NCBI GenBank assembly: GCA_026785885.1
Contig: JAJAZC010000022.1
Location: 1 to 32,448 of the forward strand
DNA length: 32,448 nucleotides
Direction of reading: 5' to 3'
From: Rubrivivax sp.
GTDB taxonomy: Bacteria > Pseudomonadota > Gammaproteobacteria > Burkholderiales > Burkholderiaceae_C
The notes under the pieces are model-generated. The model worked only from the letters and a program-made list of their open reading frames with translations. It made no database searches and had not been told where the DNA came from. Of this stretch, positions 1 through 8,818 are shown in pieces. The number at the start of each line of letters is the position of its first letter. Within the stretch, counting starts at the first letter, position 1. The position numbers were made by a program, and so were the translations under genes.

Positions 1-63
1 CGCCACCATCATCAACACCATCACCGTTTTCATCGAAACGAATTATCGGCGCCGCTGCGGGCC
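1..63. other. Window-edge leader upstream of the SURF1 gene
   Basis: No complete gene can be assigned here. The SURF1 frame is open back to the window edge, but the residues it would add are His/Arg-rich and unlike a membrane anchor, so coding probably starts at the ATG at 64. In related genomes this position follows the cytochrome oxidase subunit III region, which would lie to the left. Confidence 0.35.
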
Positions 64-804
64 ATGCTGCTGAACGGGTGGTTGCTGGCCGCTGCGTTGT
101 TGGTCGCTGGGGGCACCGCGCGTCTGGCGGTCTGGCAGTTGGACCGCGCAGCGCAGAAGTCGCAGTTGCAGCAGTTGCTCGACGAGCGCCGGGCCCTGCC
201 GCCGCTGCTGGCCGATACGGTGCCGCGCCGTGCCGCTGAGGTGCCAGCCGTGCAGCACCGGCTGGCGCGCCTGCGGGGCCGCTGGCTCGATGAACACACC
301 GTGTACCTCGACAACCGGCCGATGGCTGGGCGCACCGGCTTTTATCTCGTCACGCCGCTGTTGCTGGCCGATGGCAGCGCGGTGCTCGTGCAGCGCGGCT
401 TCACGCCACGGGACCTGATGGATCGCACGCGCGTGCCGCCACCGCCGGCTGGCCTGAGCAACCCAGACGGTGCCGATGTGCTCGGCCGCATCGCCCCCGT
501 CCTGCCGCGGTTGTACGAGCTGGGCACGGCGGCTTCAGGGCCGATCCGGCAAAATCTAGCAACCGATGCGTTTGCACAAGAGACGCGGCTGGCCTTGCGG
601 CCCTGGGTGCTGATCGAGCTCGATCGCCCCGGTGCTGTGGCCGATGGCCTGCAGCGCGCCTGGCCAGCGGCCAATACCGGTGTCGACAAGCACCGCGGTT
701 ATGCGGCGCAGTGGTTTTCACTCAGTGCACTGACGATCGGCCTGTATGTTTGGTTCCAATTCATCCGCCCCCGCCGCCGCGCCGCTAGACGCAGTGCCGC
801 TTGA
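64..804 (+). CDS. SURF1 family cytochrome oxidase assembly protein
   Basis: This is a 246-residue inner-membrane protein of the SURF1/Shy1 family, which assists heme A insertion or assembly of cytochrome c oxidase subunit I. The sequence shows the family layout: an N-terminal membrane helix (about residues 5-22) running into the hallmark WQLDRAAQK, a periplasmic domain containing VYLDNRPMAGRTGFYLVTPL and VLVQRGF, and a C-terminal helix after HRGYAAQWFSLSA. Length fits the bacterial family. The ATG at 64 places the first helix directly at the N-terminus. The 3' end overlaps the next gene, and heme A synthase, heme O synthase and an Sco protein follow, so the operon context agrees. Family assignment is firm; the exact biochemical role of SURF1 is still debated. 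Confidence 0.93.
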   Translation: MLLNGWLLAAALLVAGGTARLAVWQLDRAAQKSQLQQLLDERRALPPLLADTVPRRAAEVPAVQHRLARLRGRWLDEHTVYLDNRPMAGRTGFYLVTPLLLADGSAVLVQRGFTPRDLMDRTRVPPPPAGLSNPDGADVLGRIAPVLPRLYELGTAASGPIRQNLATDAFAQETRLALRPWVLIELDRPGAVADGLQRAWPAANTGVDKHRGYAAQWFSLSALTIGLYVWFQFIRPRRRAARRSAA

Positions 805-1474
805 GCCGTTGAGCTTCACGGTGCACGGCATCGCTGCGCCCGACCTGGCCGATCCCGCGCAGCACGCAGCGCGTCGCACCGTCAGTGGCCGCCTGAAGAT
901 GCTGCTGGTGCTGGCTGTCTGTGCCGCGCCCGTGGTGGCGTCCTACTTCACCTATTTTGTGATCCGGCCCGAAGGCCGCAGCAATTACAGCAGCTTGATC
1001 CAGCCCTCGCGCAGCATCCCTGCTGCGCTGCCACTGCAGGCTCTGGACGGCCGCGTGGTGGCCGCCACGTCGCTGCGCGGGCAGTGGCTGCTGGTGGCGG
1101 TGGCGCCGTCGACATGCGACGCTGCATGCGACAAGCGTTTGTTCATGCAGCGCCAGCTGCGCCAGATGCTGGGGCGCGAGAAAGACCGGCTCGACAAGCT
1201 CTGGCTCGTCACCGACAACGGCCCGCTAACGCCGGCGCTGCAGCAGGCGCTTGCGGGCCCGGTGCCGGTGCAGGTGCTGCGGGTACCGCGGGAAGCGCTG
1301 GCGGCTTGGTTGACGCCCGAGCCGGGCCGCACGCTGGACGAGCACCTGTACCTCGTCGACCCGATGGGCGAATGGATGTTGCGCGTGCCGGCCGCGCCCG
1401 AGCCAGGCCGCGTCAAGCGCGATCTGGAGCGCGTGCTGCGGGCCTCCTCCAGTTGGGACACCCCCGGCCGCTGA
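746..1474 (+). CDS. Membrane-anchored SCO-like thioredoxin-fold protein of the oxidase assembly operon
   Basis: This 242-residue protein has one membrane helix (about 52-72) and then a periplasmic domain. It is usually annotated only as a transmembrane protein, but the sequence carries an SCO-like metal motif: C124-DAA-C128 in PSTCDAACDK, and H200 in the segment DEHLYLVDPMGEWMLR. That segment lines up with the [17 protein letters not shown] stretch of the true Sco protein at 3586. I infer a copper or thiol-redox role in cytochrome oxidase assembly. The ATG at 746 overlaps SURF1 by 59 nt; a GTG at 794 would overlap by 11 nt and still keep the PLSFTVH segment, so the start is uncertain. heme A synthase begins 20 nt downstream. 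Confidence 0.75.
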   Translation: MFGSNSSAPAAAPLDAVPLEPLSFTVHGIAAPDLADPAQHAARRTVSGRLKMLLVLAVCAAPVVASYFTYFVIRPEGRSNYSSLIQPSRSIPAALPLQALDGRVVAATSLRGQWLLVAVAPSTCDAACDKRLFMQRQLRQMLGREKDRLDKLWLVTDNGPLTPALQQALAGPVPVQVLRVPREALAAWLTPEPGRTLDEHLYLVDPMGEWMLRVPAAPEPGRVKRDLERVLRASSSWDTPGR

Positions 1475-1494
1475 GCGGGCCGGACGACACCGCC

Positions 1495-2679
1495 ATGGAA
1501 GCCGCGCCGACATTGCTGATCGACTGGGCACCGACCGCCCGCCTGGCCTTGCTGGCGCTGGCCTTTGCGGCGCTGCCGCTGTCGTGGGTGTGGCTGCGCC
1601 AGCGTGGTGCCGACACACGAGCGCGGCTTGCGGCACTGACGGCATTGACGCTGTTCCTGACTTTCGACTTGATCGTCTTCGGCGCCTTCACGCGGCTCAG
1701 CGATTCCGGCCTCGGCTGCCCCGATTGGCCCGGCTGCTATGGCGCGGCCAGCCCGTTCGGGGCCCGTGACGACATCCAGGCCGCCTACAGCGCCACGCCA
1801 GGTGGGCCGGTGAGCTGGTCCAAAGCCTGGATTGAGATGATCCACCGCTACCTGGCCATGACCGTCGGCGTGCTGATCCTCGTGATGACCGTCACCGCCT
1901 GGCTGTCGCGCCAGCGGCTGCCGGTATCACCGTGGTGGCCTACGGCGGCGCTGGTGTGGGTGCTGGTTCAGGGCGCTTTCGGCAAGTTCACGGTGACGCT
2001 GAAGCTGTACCCCGCCGTCGTCACGCTGCATCTGATCGGCGGTTTGCTGCTGCTGGTGTTGCTGGCGTTGCAGCATGTGCAGTACCGGCAGGGCGGCACC
2101 GCCTCAAGGCTGAGCCTGGCGCCGCCGTTGCGCCGGCTGGCTCTGGCCGGTGCCGCTGTGCTGGCTGTGCAGGTGGCTCTGGGCGGCTGGGTCAGCACCA
2201 ACTACGCGGTGCTGGCCTGCACCGGCTTTCCGCAGTGCAACGGGCAGTGGTGGCCGGCGATGGATTTCAGCAGTGGCTTCACGCTGCTGCGCGGGCTCGG
2301 TGAGGCCGGCAGCGGCGATGGAGGCAGCAGCAGCGTGCGCACGCTGGACGCGCTGGTGGCCATCCACATGGCCCACCGGCTGATGGCGCTGGCAGTCGTG
2401 GCGGTGCTGCCGCTGCTGGCCTGGCGGCTGTGGCGTGCAGCGTCGGCGCAGCCGCAGCCGCAATCCGGGCTGCGCAGCCTGGCTGCCGCATTGGCGCTGC
2501 TGCTGCTGCTGCAGGTGGCCAGCGGCCTGTCCAACGTCGTGCTCGGCTGGCCTCTGTTGGCCGCTTTGGGCCACTCGGCTGGCGCTGCCGGCCTAGTGCT
2601 GGTGATGACGCTGTTGATCGCGCGCAGCGCCCCGGCGCGCGTGCCTGCCCGTGCTGCTGCGGTGGCCTGGGCTGCCTAG
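1495..2679 (+). CDS. ctaA: Heme A synthase (COX15/CtaA family)
   Basis: This polytopic membrane protein of 394 residues oxidises the heme O C8 methyl group to make heme A for cytochrome oxidase. Candidate heme-ligand histidines are H117 (EMIHRYLAM), H179 (VTLHLIGG), H291/H294 ([11 protein letters not shown]) and H360 (LGHSAGA). Two cysteine pairs typical of one CtaA class are present: C75/C81 (GCPDWPGC) and C242/C248 (CTGFPQC). About eight hydrophobic helices are visible. The reading frame is open well upstream, but ATG 1495 follows the previous stop by 20 nt and gives the usual family N-terminus. A low-complexity loop (GSGDGGSSS, about 272-280) and a short QPQPQ stretch (about 319-323) lie in connecting segments. 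The stop codon overlaps a TAGAAT box before ctaB. Confidence 0.93.
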   Translation: MEAAPTLLIDWAPTARLALLALAFAALPLSWVWLRQRGADTRARLAALTALTLFLTFDLIVFGAFTRLSDSGLGCPDWPGCYGAASPFGARDDIQAAYSATPGGPVSWSKAWIEMIHRYLAMTVGVLILVMTVTAWLSRQRLPVSPWWPTAALVWVLVQGAFGKFTVTLKLYPAVVTLHLIGGLLLLVLLALQHVQYRQGGTASRLSLAPPLRRLALAGAAVLAVQVALGGWVSTNYAVLACTGFPQCNGQWWPAMDFSSGFTLLRGLGEAGSGDGGSSSVRTLDALVAIHMAHRLMALAVVAVLPLLAWRLWRAASAQPQPQSGLRSLAAALALLLLLQVASGLSNVVLGWPLLAALGHSAGAAGLVLVMTLLIARSAPARVPARAAAVAWAA

Positions 2680-2682
2680 AAT
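2677..2682 (+). promoter_or_regulatory. Possible -10 box (TAGAAT) just before ctaB
   Basis: TAGAAT followed by CGCC lies 10 nt before the ctaB ATG and overlaps the ctaA stop. A transcript started from it would have a leader of only a few nucleotides. Similar boxes precede ubiH-like, wlbA and the aminotransferase at 29955. No convincing -35 element is visible. Confidence 0.35.
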
Positions 2683-2692
2683 CGCCGGCCCC

Positions 2693-3619
2693 ATGGACCA
2701 GACGATCCCAGCACCCCGCAGCACCGCCGCACTGTGGAGCCAGTTCTACGCGCTGACCAAGCCGCGCGTGGTGCAGCTGATCGTGTTCTGCGCGCTGATC
2801 GGCATGTTGCTAGCCGAGCCCGGCTGGCCCGACTGGGCGCGCGTGGCTGTGGCTTCGCTGGGCATCTGGCTGGTGGCTGCAGCGGCTGCGGCTTTCAACT
2901 GTCTGGTGGAGCAGCAGATCGATCGCCGCATGGCACGCACCGCCTGGCGCCCCACCGCGCGCGGCGAGCTGACGACGATGCAAGCCTTGGTCTTCTCGGC
3001 CTTGTTGTGCACGGCCGGCAGTGCCGTGTTGTACCTATGGGTCAACACGCTGACGATGTGGCTGACTTTCGCCACTTTCGTCGGTTATGCGGTGATCTAT
3101 ACGGTGGTGCTCAAGCCGATGACGCCGCAGAACATCGTCATCGGGGGCGCTTCCGGCGCGATGCCGCCGGTGCTGGGTTGGGCTGCTATGACCGGTGAGG
3201 TCGGGCACGAAGCGATGTTGCTGTGCCTAATCATCTTCCTGTGGACGCCGCCGCACTTTTGGGCGCTGGCGCTGTACCGCGCCGAGGACTATCGCAAGGC
3301 CGGCCTGCCGATGCTGCCTGTCACGCACGGGTCCGAGTTCACACGGCTGCAGGTGCTGCTGTACACCATCGTGCTGTTTGCGGCGACCTTGCTGCCCTTC
3401 GTCTTTCGCATGAGCGGGCCGATTTATCTGGCTGCCGCGGTGGTGCTGGGCATCCGGTTCATGCACTACGGCTGGCAGCTGCGGCGGCAGTACAGCGACG
3501 CACTCGCCAGGCGCACCTTCCGATTCTCGATCTGGCATCTGTCGCTGCTGTTTGCGGCGCTGCTGCTGGACCACTACCTGAATCCATGGCTCATTCAACT
3601 CTGGCCCGCCGCCGGCTGA
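2693..3619 (+). CDS. ctaB: Protoheme IX farnesyltransferase (heme O synthase)
   Basis: This is a UbiA-family prenyltransferase of 308 residues that attaches a farnesyl chain to protoheme to make heme O, the substrate of CtaA. The first conserved region reads [20 protein letters not shown], matching the family motif in its betaproteobacterial form. The second conserved region is [25 protein letters not shown]. Multiple hydrophobic helices alternate with these cytosolic loops. An upstream in-frame ATG at 2651 lies inside ctaA and adds an atypical 14-residue extension, so I chose ATG 2693, whose product starts MDQTIPAP and reaches the conserved [11 protein letters not shown] soon after. The 3' end overlaps the sco gene by 34 nt, which suggests translational coupling. 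Confidence 0.94.
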   Translation: MDQTIPAPRSTAALWSQFYALTKPRVVQLIVFCALIGMLLAEPGWPDWARVAVASLGIWLVAAAAAAFNCLVEQQIDRRMARTAWRPTARGELTTMQALVFSALLCTAGSAVLYLWVNTLTMWLTFATFVGYAVIYTVVLKPMTPQNIVIGGASGAMPPVLGWAAMTGEVGHEAMLLCLIIFLWTPPHFWALALYRAEDYRKAGLPMLPVTHGSEFTRLQVLLYTIVLFAATLLPFVFRMSGPIYLAAAVVLGIRFMHYGWQLRRQYSDALARRTFRFSIWHLSLLFAALLLDHYLNPWLIQLWPAAG

Positions 3620-4218
3620 TCGTTGTCGGGGGGCTGGCTGTTGCGCTGGCTGCTTGCGACCGCGGCACGCCTGCGGCACCGTCGTTCAAAGCGGTCGACA
3701 TCACCGGTGCCGATTACGCCCGCGATTTCGATCTGCCTGATGTCGATGGACGGCAGCGCACGTTGGCTGACTTCAAAGGCCGCGTGACCGTGGTCTTCTT
3801 CGGCTTCACGCAGTGCCCGGACGTCTGCCCGACGACGCTGTCCGAGCTGGCCGCGGTTAAAAATTCGCTGGGCGCCGATGGCGACCGGGTGCAAGGGGTC
3901 TTCATCACCGTCGACCCCGAGCGCGACACGCCCGAGCTGCTGCGGGCTTATGTGGCCAACTTCGGCGCCGGTTTCGTCGCGCTGCGTGGCACGCCCGAAC
4001 AAACGCAGGCTGCTGCCAAACACTTCAAGGTGTTCTACGCCAAGGTCCCGGGCAGCACGCCTGGCAACTACTCGATCGACCACACCGCGGCGAGCTATGT
4101 CTTCGATGCCCAGGGCCGGGTGCGCCTGTTCGCGCGCTACGGCAGCGGCGCTGAAGCGCTGCAGCACGATCTGAAGCTGTTGCTGGGCAAGGGCTCCGGC
4201 CCGGGCGGCGCGGCCTGA
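3586..4218 (+). CDS. SCO1/SenC copper chaperone lipoprotein for cytochrome c oxidase
   Basis: This 210-residue periplasmic protein has a lipoprotein signal peptide (RRR, hydrophobic stretch, then lipobox LAAC with acylated Cys24). The SCO fold carries the copper site C77-PDV-C81 in [11 protein letters not shown] and the third ligand H166 in [30 protein letters not shown] is also a family hallmark. The role is delivery of Cu(I)/Cu(II) to the CuA centre of oxidase subunit II, or thiol reduction at that site. The ATG at 3586 is within ctaB; the frame is open further upstream, but only this start gives a signal peptide. It is the last gene of the oxidase assembly operon and is followed by a strong hairpin. 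An SCO-like paralogue sits four genes upstream in this list, at 746. Confidence 0.93.
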   Translation: MAHSTLARRRLIVVGGLAVALAACDRGTPAAPSFKAVDITGADYARDFDLPDVDGRQRTLADFKGRVTVVFFGFTQCPDVCPTTLSELAAVKNSLGADGDRVQGVFITVDPERDTPELLRAYVANFGAGFVALRGTPEQTQAAAKHFKVFYAKVPGSTPGNYSIDHTAASYVFDAQGRVRLFARYGSGAEALQHDLKLLLGKGSGPGGAA

Positions 4219-4222
4219 CGTG

Positions 4223-4248
4223 ACGACGGCCCCGAATGGGGCCGTCGT
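4223..4248. terminator. Bidirectional hairpin between sco and rpoH
   Basis: ACGACGGCCCC and GGGGCCGTCGT form a perfect 11-bp stem around a GAAT loop. It lies 5 nt past the sco stop and 47 nt past the rpoH stop on the other strand, between two convergent genes. There is no T-tract on either side, so it may need Rho or may act as an mRNA 3' end stabiliser. Confidence 0.7.
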
Positions 4249-4295
4249 GGGATGAGCCGGTTGGTGCTGGCCCGGGGTTGATCCAACCGCGCCAG

Positions 4296-5234
4296 TCAGT
4301 GCGCTGGCACGGCTTCCAAAGCCTTGCGCATCTTCTTCAGCGCCGCGACTTCGATCTGGCGAATGCGCTCGGCGCTGACCTTGTATTCAGCGGCCAGTTC
4401 ATGCAGCGTCATGCCGCCCGACGAGTCGTCGTTGACCTTCAGCCAGCGCTCTTCGACGATGCGGCGGCTGCGATCGTCCAGCACCGCCAGCGCGGTGCCG
4501 ATGCCGTCGCTGCTAAGCCAATCGCGGTGCAGCGCTTCCATGCGCCGCGTCGGCTCCTGGGTGTCGTCAGCCAAGTAAGCAATGGGCGCAAAGCTCTCCT
4601 CGCCGTCGTCGGTTTGCGGCTCCAACGCCACGTCACCGCCCGACATGCGCGTTTCCATCTCGATGACTTCTTCTGGCTTGACATTCAGCTTCTGCGCAAT
4701 GTGCGCCACTTGAGCTGGCGTCAGCGTATTGCGGAAGGTTTCGGCTGCCTGGTCTTCGCCCTGACCTTGCTTGAGGCCCTGCTTCATAGAGCGCAAGTTG
4801 AAAAACAGTTTGCGCTGAGCCTTGGTCGTCGCGACCTTGACCATGCGCCAGTTCTTCAAGATGTACTCGTGCATCTCGGCCTTGATCCAGTGCAGCGCAT
4901 AACTGACCAGCCGCACGCCCTGCTCGGGATCGAAGCGCTTGACGGCCTTCATCAGCCCGACGTTGCCTTCCTGGATCAGGTCACCCTGGGGCAGACCGTA
5001 GCCGAGGTACTGGCGCGAGATCGAAACCACCAGCCGCAGGTGCGACAGCACCAGCCGCCCGGCGGCCTGCACATCGCCATGGTCGCGCAGGGCGCGGCCG
5101 AGTTCAACTTCCTCGCCCTGGGTCAACATCGGCATGCGGTTGACGGACGAGACATAGGCCTCCAGGTTGCCCAGGGGCGGCATCAGCGTCCACGGGTCGC
5201 GGACGGATAGAGCAGTGTTATCGGCGGTGTTCAT
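4296..5234 (-). CDS. rpoH: RNA polymerase sigma-32 factor (heat shock)
   Basis: This 312-residue sigma-70 family factor directs RNA polymerase to heat-shock promoters. Region 1.2/2.1 includes EAYVSSVNRMPMLTQGEE, and region 2 includes GDLIQEGNVGLMKAVKRFDPE and VSYALHWIKAEMHEYI. The RpoH-specific box QRKLFFNLR follows at about residue 133. Region 4 ends with LHELAAEYKVSAERIRQIE, a clear helix-turn-helix. An upstream in-frame ATG at 5264 is possible, but ATG 5234 (MNTADN) has a GAGAG-like ribosome site at the right distance and fits homologues. A CIRCE operator lies 43-69 nt upstream, which suggests direct HrcA repression. It is convergent with the oxidase assembly operon. Confidence 0.95.
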   Translation of the reverse strand: MNTADNTALSVRDPWTLMPPLGNLEAYVSSVNRMPMLTQGEEVELGRALRDHGDVQAAGRLVLSHLRLVVSISRQYLGYGLPQGDLIQEGNVGLMKAVKRFDPEQGVRLVSYALHWIKAEMHEYILKNWRMVKVATTKAQRKLFFNLRSMKQGLKQGQGEDQAAETFRNTLTPAQVAHIAQKLNVKPEEVIEMETRMSGGDVALEPQTDDGEESFAPIAYLADDTQEPTRRMEALHRDWLSSDGIGTALAVLDDRSRRIVEERWLKVNDDSSGGMTLHELAAEYKVSAERIRQIEVAALKKMRKALEAVPAH

Positions 5235-5276
5235 GGGCTCTCGGATCAACAGCAGGCGGTGCAAGTTCCGCGAATA

Positions 5277-5303
5277 TTAGCACTCGACCCCCGCGAGTGC
5301 TTA
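5277..5303 (-). promoter_or_regulatory. CIRCE operator (HrcA binding site) upstream of rpoH
   Basis: On the + strand the arms are TTAGCACTC (5277-5285) and GAGTGCTTA (5295-5303), separated by exactly 9 nt. The known CIRCE consensus is TTAGCACTC, N9, GAGTGCTAA: the left arm matches 9 of 9 and the right arm 8 of 9. It sits in the 135-nt gap between the hybrid kinase stop and the rpoH start. The AT-rich stretch that overlaps its edge on the minus strand (TAATAT, 5274-5279) could be part of the promoter, so bound HrcA would block polymerase. Confidence 0.88.
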
Positions 5304-5369
5304 ATGCGCCGCAGCGGCCGCCGGCGGGTGAAACGTCAGCTTCTCAGGGTCTGCCGGGCGAGTGCCTGC

Positions 5370-8300
5370 TCACATCCCCCAACGCGTGTCGACTTCCTCC
5401 AGGGCGTTGTCGACCAGCGGCAGAAACGTCGCAACGTCCAGCGGCTTGGTCACGTATTGCACCGCGCCCAGCGTCAGGGCCTGGGCGATCTGCCCGGGCG
5501 TGGCGTCAGCGGACACGACGATGACCGGAATCTCGGCCACCTCCACATCCTGCTTCAGGTGACGCAGCAGCTCCAGGCCGCTGATGTCCGGCAAGTGCAT
5601 GTCGAGCAGGATCAGGTCCGGCCGCTCGCGCCGGATGGCCGCCAACCCGTCCAGCCCGAGCTGGCTGGTGCGCAGCAGCACCTGCGGGCGCTGGGCCAGC
5701 ACGCCGCGCATGACCTCAATGTTGGTGTCGTTGTCCTCGACGTAGTGCACCAGGCGCTGCTGGTAGGGCGCGGGCGTGCTCTCGCTGTTGCGCGGGGCCG
5801 GGTGTTCGGTGGGTGCTGTCGCAGGCAGCGTGATGATGAAAGAGGAGCCGGCACCTGCAGTGCTGGTGACGCCCATCGTGCCGCCCATCAATTCCGTCAG
5901 CCGGCGCGAGATCACCAGGCCGATGCCGGTGCCTTCGATGCCCGACTTCTCGCGCCCCAGTCGGTTGTACGGCTGGAAGAGGCCCTGCACCTGGGTGTCC
6001 GACATGCCCAGGCCCGTGTCGGTGACCGCGATTTCCACCTGGCCTGCCGCCGTCAGCCGGCTCGTCACATGCACTGCGCCGCCTTCGCGGTTGTACTTGA
6101 CGGCGTTGGACAACAGGTTCGTCAGCACCTGCTTGACGCGCGTGGCATCGCCCAACACGGTTGCGGCATTGGCGCCCAGCCGCTCTTCGATCTGCACACC
6201 GCGCTGCGCCGCCGGCCCGGCCAGCATCGCGCGGCAGGCAGCAACCATCGACGGCACGTCCAGCGGCGTCAGGGTCAGCTGCACCGCGCCGGACTCAATG
6301 CGCGCCAGGTCCAGCGTCTCGTTGATCATCTCCAACAAGTGCCAGCCGGCGCGCTGAATCTGCTGCGTCCAATCACGCTGGTGCGGCACCAGCTCGGGAT
6401 TGCGGTCCAGCCCCAGCAGTTGCGAAAAACCGATCATCGCGTTCAGCGGCGTGCGCAGCTCGTGGCTCATGCGGGAGAGAAAGTCGCTTTTGGCGCGGTT
6501 GGCCGCCTCGGCTTGCTGCAGCGCGCGTTCAGAGCCCAGCAGCCGCAGGTGCTCGGTGGTGTCCTCGACCACGCCGACCATGCGCAGCATCTGGCCGTCG
6601 GCACCGCGCAGCGCGCTCGTGCGCACGCGCACGGTTATGCCAGCGGCTGCGCCGGTGGTTGGCAGCAGCCGCACGCCGTCAATAGAAGCGCCGGCCTGGC
6701 CCTGCAGCAGTTCGCGCCGCAGGCGGCGCATGTGCAGTGCATCGTCCGGGTGCACCAGCTCGGCCACCGAGCGGCCCAGCAGCGCCTGCATGCTCATGCC
6801 GACCATCTGTGTGAATTGCAGGTTGCACTCGATCAGCCGGCCTTCCGGGTCCAGGAACATCACGCCCAGCGGCACGTTGTCCAGGATGCTGCGCAGCCGC
6901 TCACCGCTTTCGCGCAGCGCAGCCTCGGTGCGCTTGCGCTCGGCGGCCTCCCCGCGCAGCGTCTTGGTGCCGGCGCGCACGGCCAGCTGCGTACGCCGCT
7001 GCTGGCCGGTGACGGTCAACAGCAGCGCGCCCAGCAGCGCCGAGGCCGCCATGGCGGCCAGCACCAGGAGCCAGGTCGTTTCGCGCTCGCTGGGTACGGC
7101 GCTGGAATCAGCCCGCATGGTCAACACCAGTTGCCGGCCTGCCCAATTCAGGCTGCGCTCCAGCGCTGGCTGGCCTTCGGCTGCACTGCTGGTTTCGCAA
7201 CCCGGCGGGCCGGCCCAACGCTGCGGGCCGCCAGCTGAAGCCACGTCCTTCAAACACCACTGCAAAAAGCTGCGCTCTTGCGGTGACAGATCGGCCAGCG
7301 CTCGCTCGGTCCGCAGCGTAACGAAAACGACGCCACTGAACTGCGCTTGCCGCTGCGCCAGGGTCTGCGGCTGCCCGCTGTACAGCGCTTGGTACAGCAC
7401 GACGCCGGCGCCACTCTGCGGCAGCTGTGACAGCGTAAAAGCTGCGGTGGCCGCCGGCTCGCCGCTGTCGCGCGCGGTCAGCAGCGCCTGTAGGGCCTCA
7501 GGCACCGACCAGGCGTTGACGCCGAGTGCGCCGCGGTTGTCGTCGCGCGGTTCGATCTCTCGCACCGGCAGCACCTCGCCGCGCACAGCACGGTCGCGGC
7601 CGCCGTCGCGGTCGAAGATTCGGTAGCCGTTCAGGCCCTGCGCCTGCGCTGCCGCCTCGACCGCCGCGATGCGCTCGCCGGCCACCCGCGGGCTGAAGCC
7701 CATGGCCTGCAGATGCAGCGGCTGTGCCAGCCACCAGCGTGATGCGGCGCGCAAAACATTACCGTCGACGTTGCCGTCAGCGCCCGCAGCGCCGCGCAGC
7801 GCCTGCAGTGCATGCAGCGCCGCATTCAGCCGGGCGCGCGTCTCGGCGGCCAGGCGGTCGGCTTCGCGTTCAATTACCACGCGGCGGCGGGCTTCGTCCA
7901 GGCGCGCCGTTTCCAGCATCGCAGCCGATAGCAGCACCAGCGCCAGCGTCAGCGGCAGCGCCAATGTGCGTCGGCGCGGGCGCCAGTCTGCCGCCGGGCG
8001 ACCGATCAGCGTCAGCACCAAAGGCGCGGCGATCAGCACGCCCAGGGCGTCACCGGTCCACCAGGTCAGCCAGGTGCCCAGCGCATCGGCGCGGGCCACG
8101 GTTCCGGTCAACACCAGAGCCGGCGTGGCGATGCTCGGGCTCACCAAGCAAGCCAGCAGCGCACCAAAAAAACCCGCCAGCGCAATATCGCGCGGCGCGC
8201 TCAGCACCGCATCCGTGCCGACAAAACGCTTGACCAGGGCGGCACCCACCCAGGCCTGCAGGCTGGCGCCGACGCCTATCAACAAAGGCAGGCTGATCAG

Positions 8301-8696
8301 CAGATGCCCGCCGACACCGCGCATTGCGCCCAGACCGAGGTTGACCACAAAAGCGCCGAGCAGCACACCTACCGCGGCCGCGCGGCCATACGCCATCAGC
8401 GCCGCCAAAGCGATGCCGGCCGACGGATACAGCGGCGCCGCGTAGCCGGGCGGCCCGGCCAGCAACACCGCCAGCATGCCGACAGCGACGTAGGCCAGAG
8501 CCGTCAGCAGTACCACGCGCAGCGCCGGGGGGCTGTGGAGCGGCGGTGCGGCCACCGCTGCTGCTGCGCCAGTGAGCGGCGCGCGGCTCGCATTTGGAGC
8601 AGGCGGAGCAGGCGGAGCAGGCGGAGCAGGCGGAGCAGGCGGGCCAGGCGGGCCTACCGAGGGCCGCGCTGGCGGTACAGGGGAAGGGGAGCTCAA
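5370..8696 (-). CDS. MASE1-CHASE-PAS hybrid sensor histidine kinase with C-terminal receiver
   Basis: This is a 1108-residue inner-membrane sensor kinase. After a Pro/Ala repeat N-terminus (about 17-34) comes a multi-helix MASE1-type region (about 57-260). An extracytoplasmic CHASE domain follows (about 280-535, with QAMGFSPRV, EIEPRDDNRGALGVNAWSVPEALQALLTARDSG), then another helix (541-563). A PAS domain spans about 600-715. The kinase core has phospho-acceptor H745 (SHELRTPLN), the N box around N864 (LLSNAVKYN), DTGLGM and GTGIGL. The receiver has D1032 (LLDMHLPD) and K1084 (YVTKPLD). No Hpt domain or output domain is present, so a separate partner is expected. The start is TTG 8696; an in-frame stop at 8721-8723 excludes anything longer, and GTG codons at residues 48 and 61 are alternatives. 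It precedes rpoH on the same strand, with CIRCE between. Ligand unknown. Confidence 0.9.
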   Translation of the reverse strand: MSSPSPVPPARPSVGPPGPPAPPAPPAPPAPPAPNASRAPLTGAAAAVAAPPLHSPPALRVVLLTALAYVAVGMLAVLLAGPPGYAAPLYPSAGIALAALMAYGRAAAVGVLLGAFVVNLGLGAMRGVGGHLLISLPLLIGVGASLQAWVGAALVKRFVGTDAVLSAPRDIALAGFFGALLACLVSPSIATPALVLTGTVARADALGTWLTWWTGDALGVLIAAPLVLTLIGRPAADWRPRRRTLALPLTLALVLLSAAMLETARLDEARRRVVIEREADRLAAETRARLNAALHALQALRGAAGADGNVDGNVLRAASRWWLAQPLHLQAMGFSPRVAGERIAAVEAAAQAQGLNGYRIFDRDGGRDRAVRGEVLPVREIEPRDDNRGALGVNAWSVPEALQALLTARDSGEPAATAAFTLSQLPQSGAGVVLYQALYSGQPQTLAQRQAQFSGVVFVTLRTERALADLSPQERSFLQWCLKDVASAGGPQRWAGPPGCETSSAAEGQPALERSLNWAGRQLVLTMRADSSAVPSERETTWLLVLAAMAASALLGALLLTVTGQQRRTQLAVRAGTKTLRGEAAERKRTEAALRESGERLRSILDNVPLGVMFLDPEGRLIECNLQFTQMVGMSMQALLGRSVAELVHPDDALHMRRLRRELLQGQAGASIDGVRLLPTTGAAAGITVRVRTSALRGADGQMLRMVGVVEDTTEHLRLLGSERALQQAEAANRAKSDFLSRMSHELRTPLNAMIGFSQLLGLDRNPELVPHQRDWTQQIQRAGWHLLEMINETLDLARIESGAVQLTLTPLDVPSMVAACRAMLAGPAAQRGVQIEERLGANAATVLGDATRVKQVLTNLLSNAVKYNREGGAVHVTSRLTAAGQVEIAVTDTGLGMSDTQVQGLFQPYNRLGREKSGIEGTGIGLVISRRLTELMGGTMGVTSTAGAGSSFIITLPATAPTEHPAPRNSESTPAPYQQRLVHYVEDNDTNIEVMRGVLAQRPQVLLRTSQLGLDGLAAIRRERPDLILLDMHLPDISGLELLRHLKQDVEVAEIPVIVVSADATPGQIAQALTLGAVQYVTKPLDVATFLPLVDNALEEVDTRWGM
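8596..8649. repeat. 9-bp tandem repeat in the kinase N-terminus
   Basis: Five perfect copies of GGAGCAGGC (8596-8640) and one variant, GGGCCAGGC, lie in frame. On the minus strand they encode a Pro-Pro-Ala repeat ahead of the first membrane helix. Copy-number change would lengthen or shorten the cytoplasmic tail without shifting the frame. Confidence 0.9.
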
Positions 8697-8818
8697 GATG
8701 CGTGCGACTCTACGCCGCCATCAGCACGGGGGTGCTGGACAGCCCACCATGCGCTCGCGTCGATTGACCACTGCGCGCGAGCGGCGGTTGCGCGCACCCG
8801 GCGGCCTGAGCCAGAGCT

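Noticed and set aside
5259-7238. Long open frame on the + strand opposite the kinase and rpoH leader
   Set aside because: It mirrors the codon pattern of the real minus-strand kinase, has no recognisable domains and is rich in His, Arg and Gln, as expected of a high-GC shadow frame.
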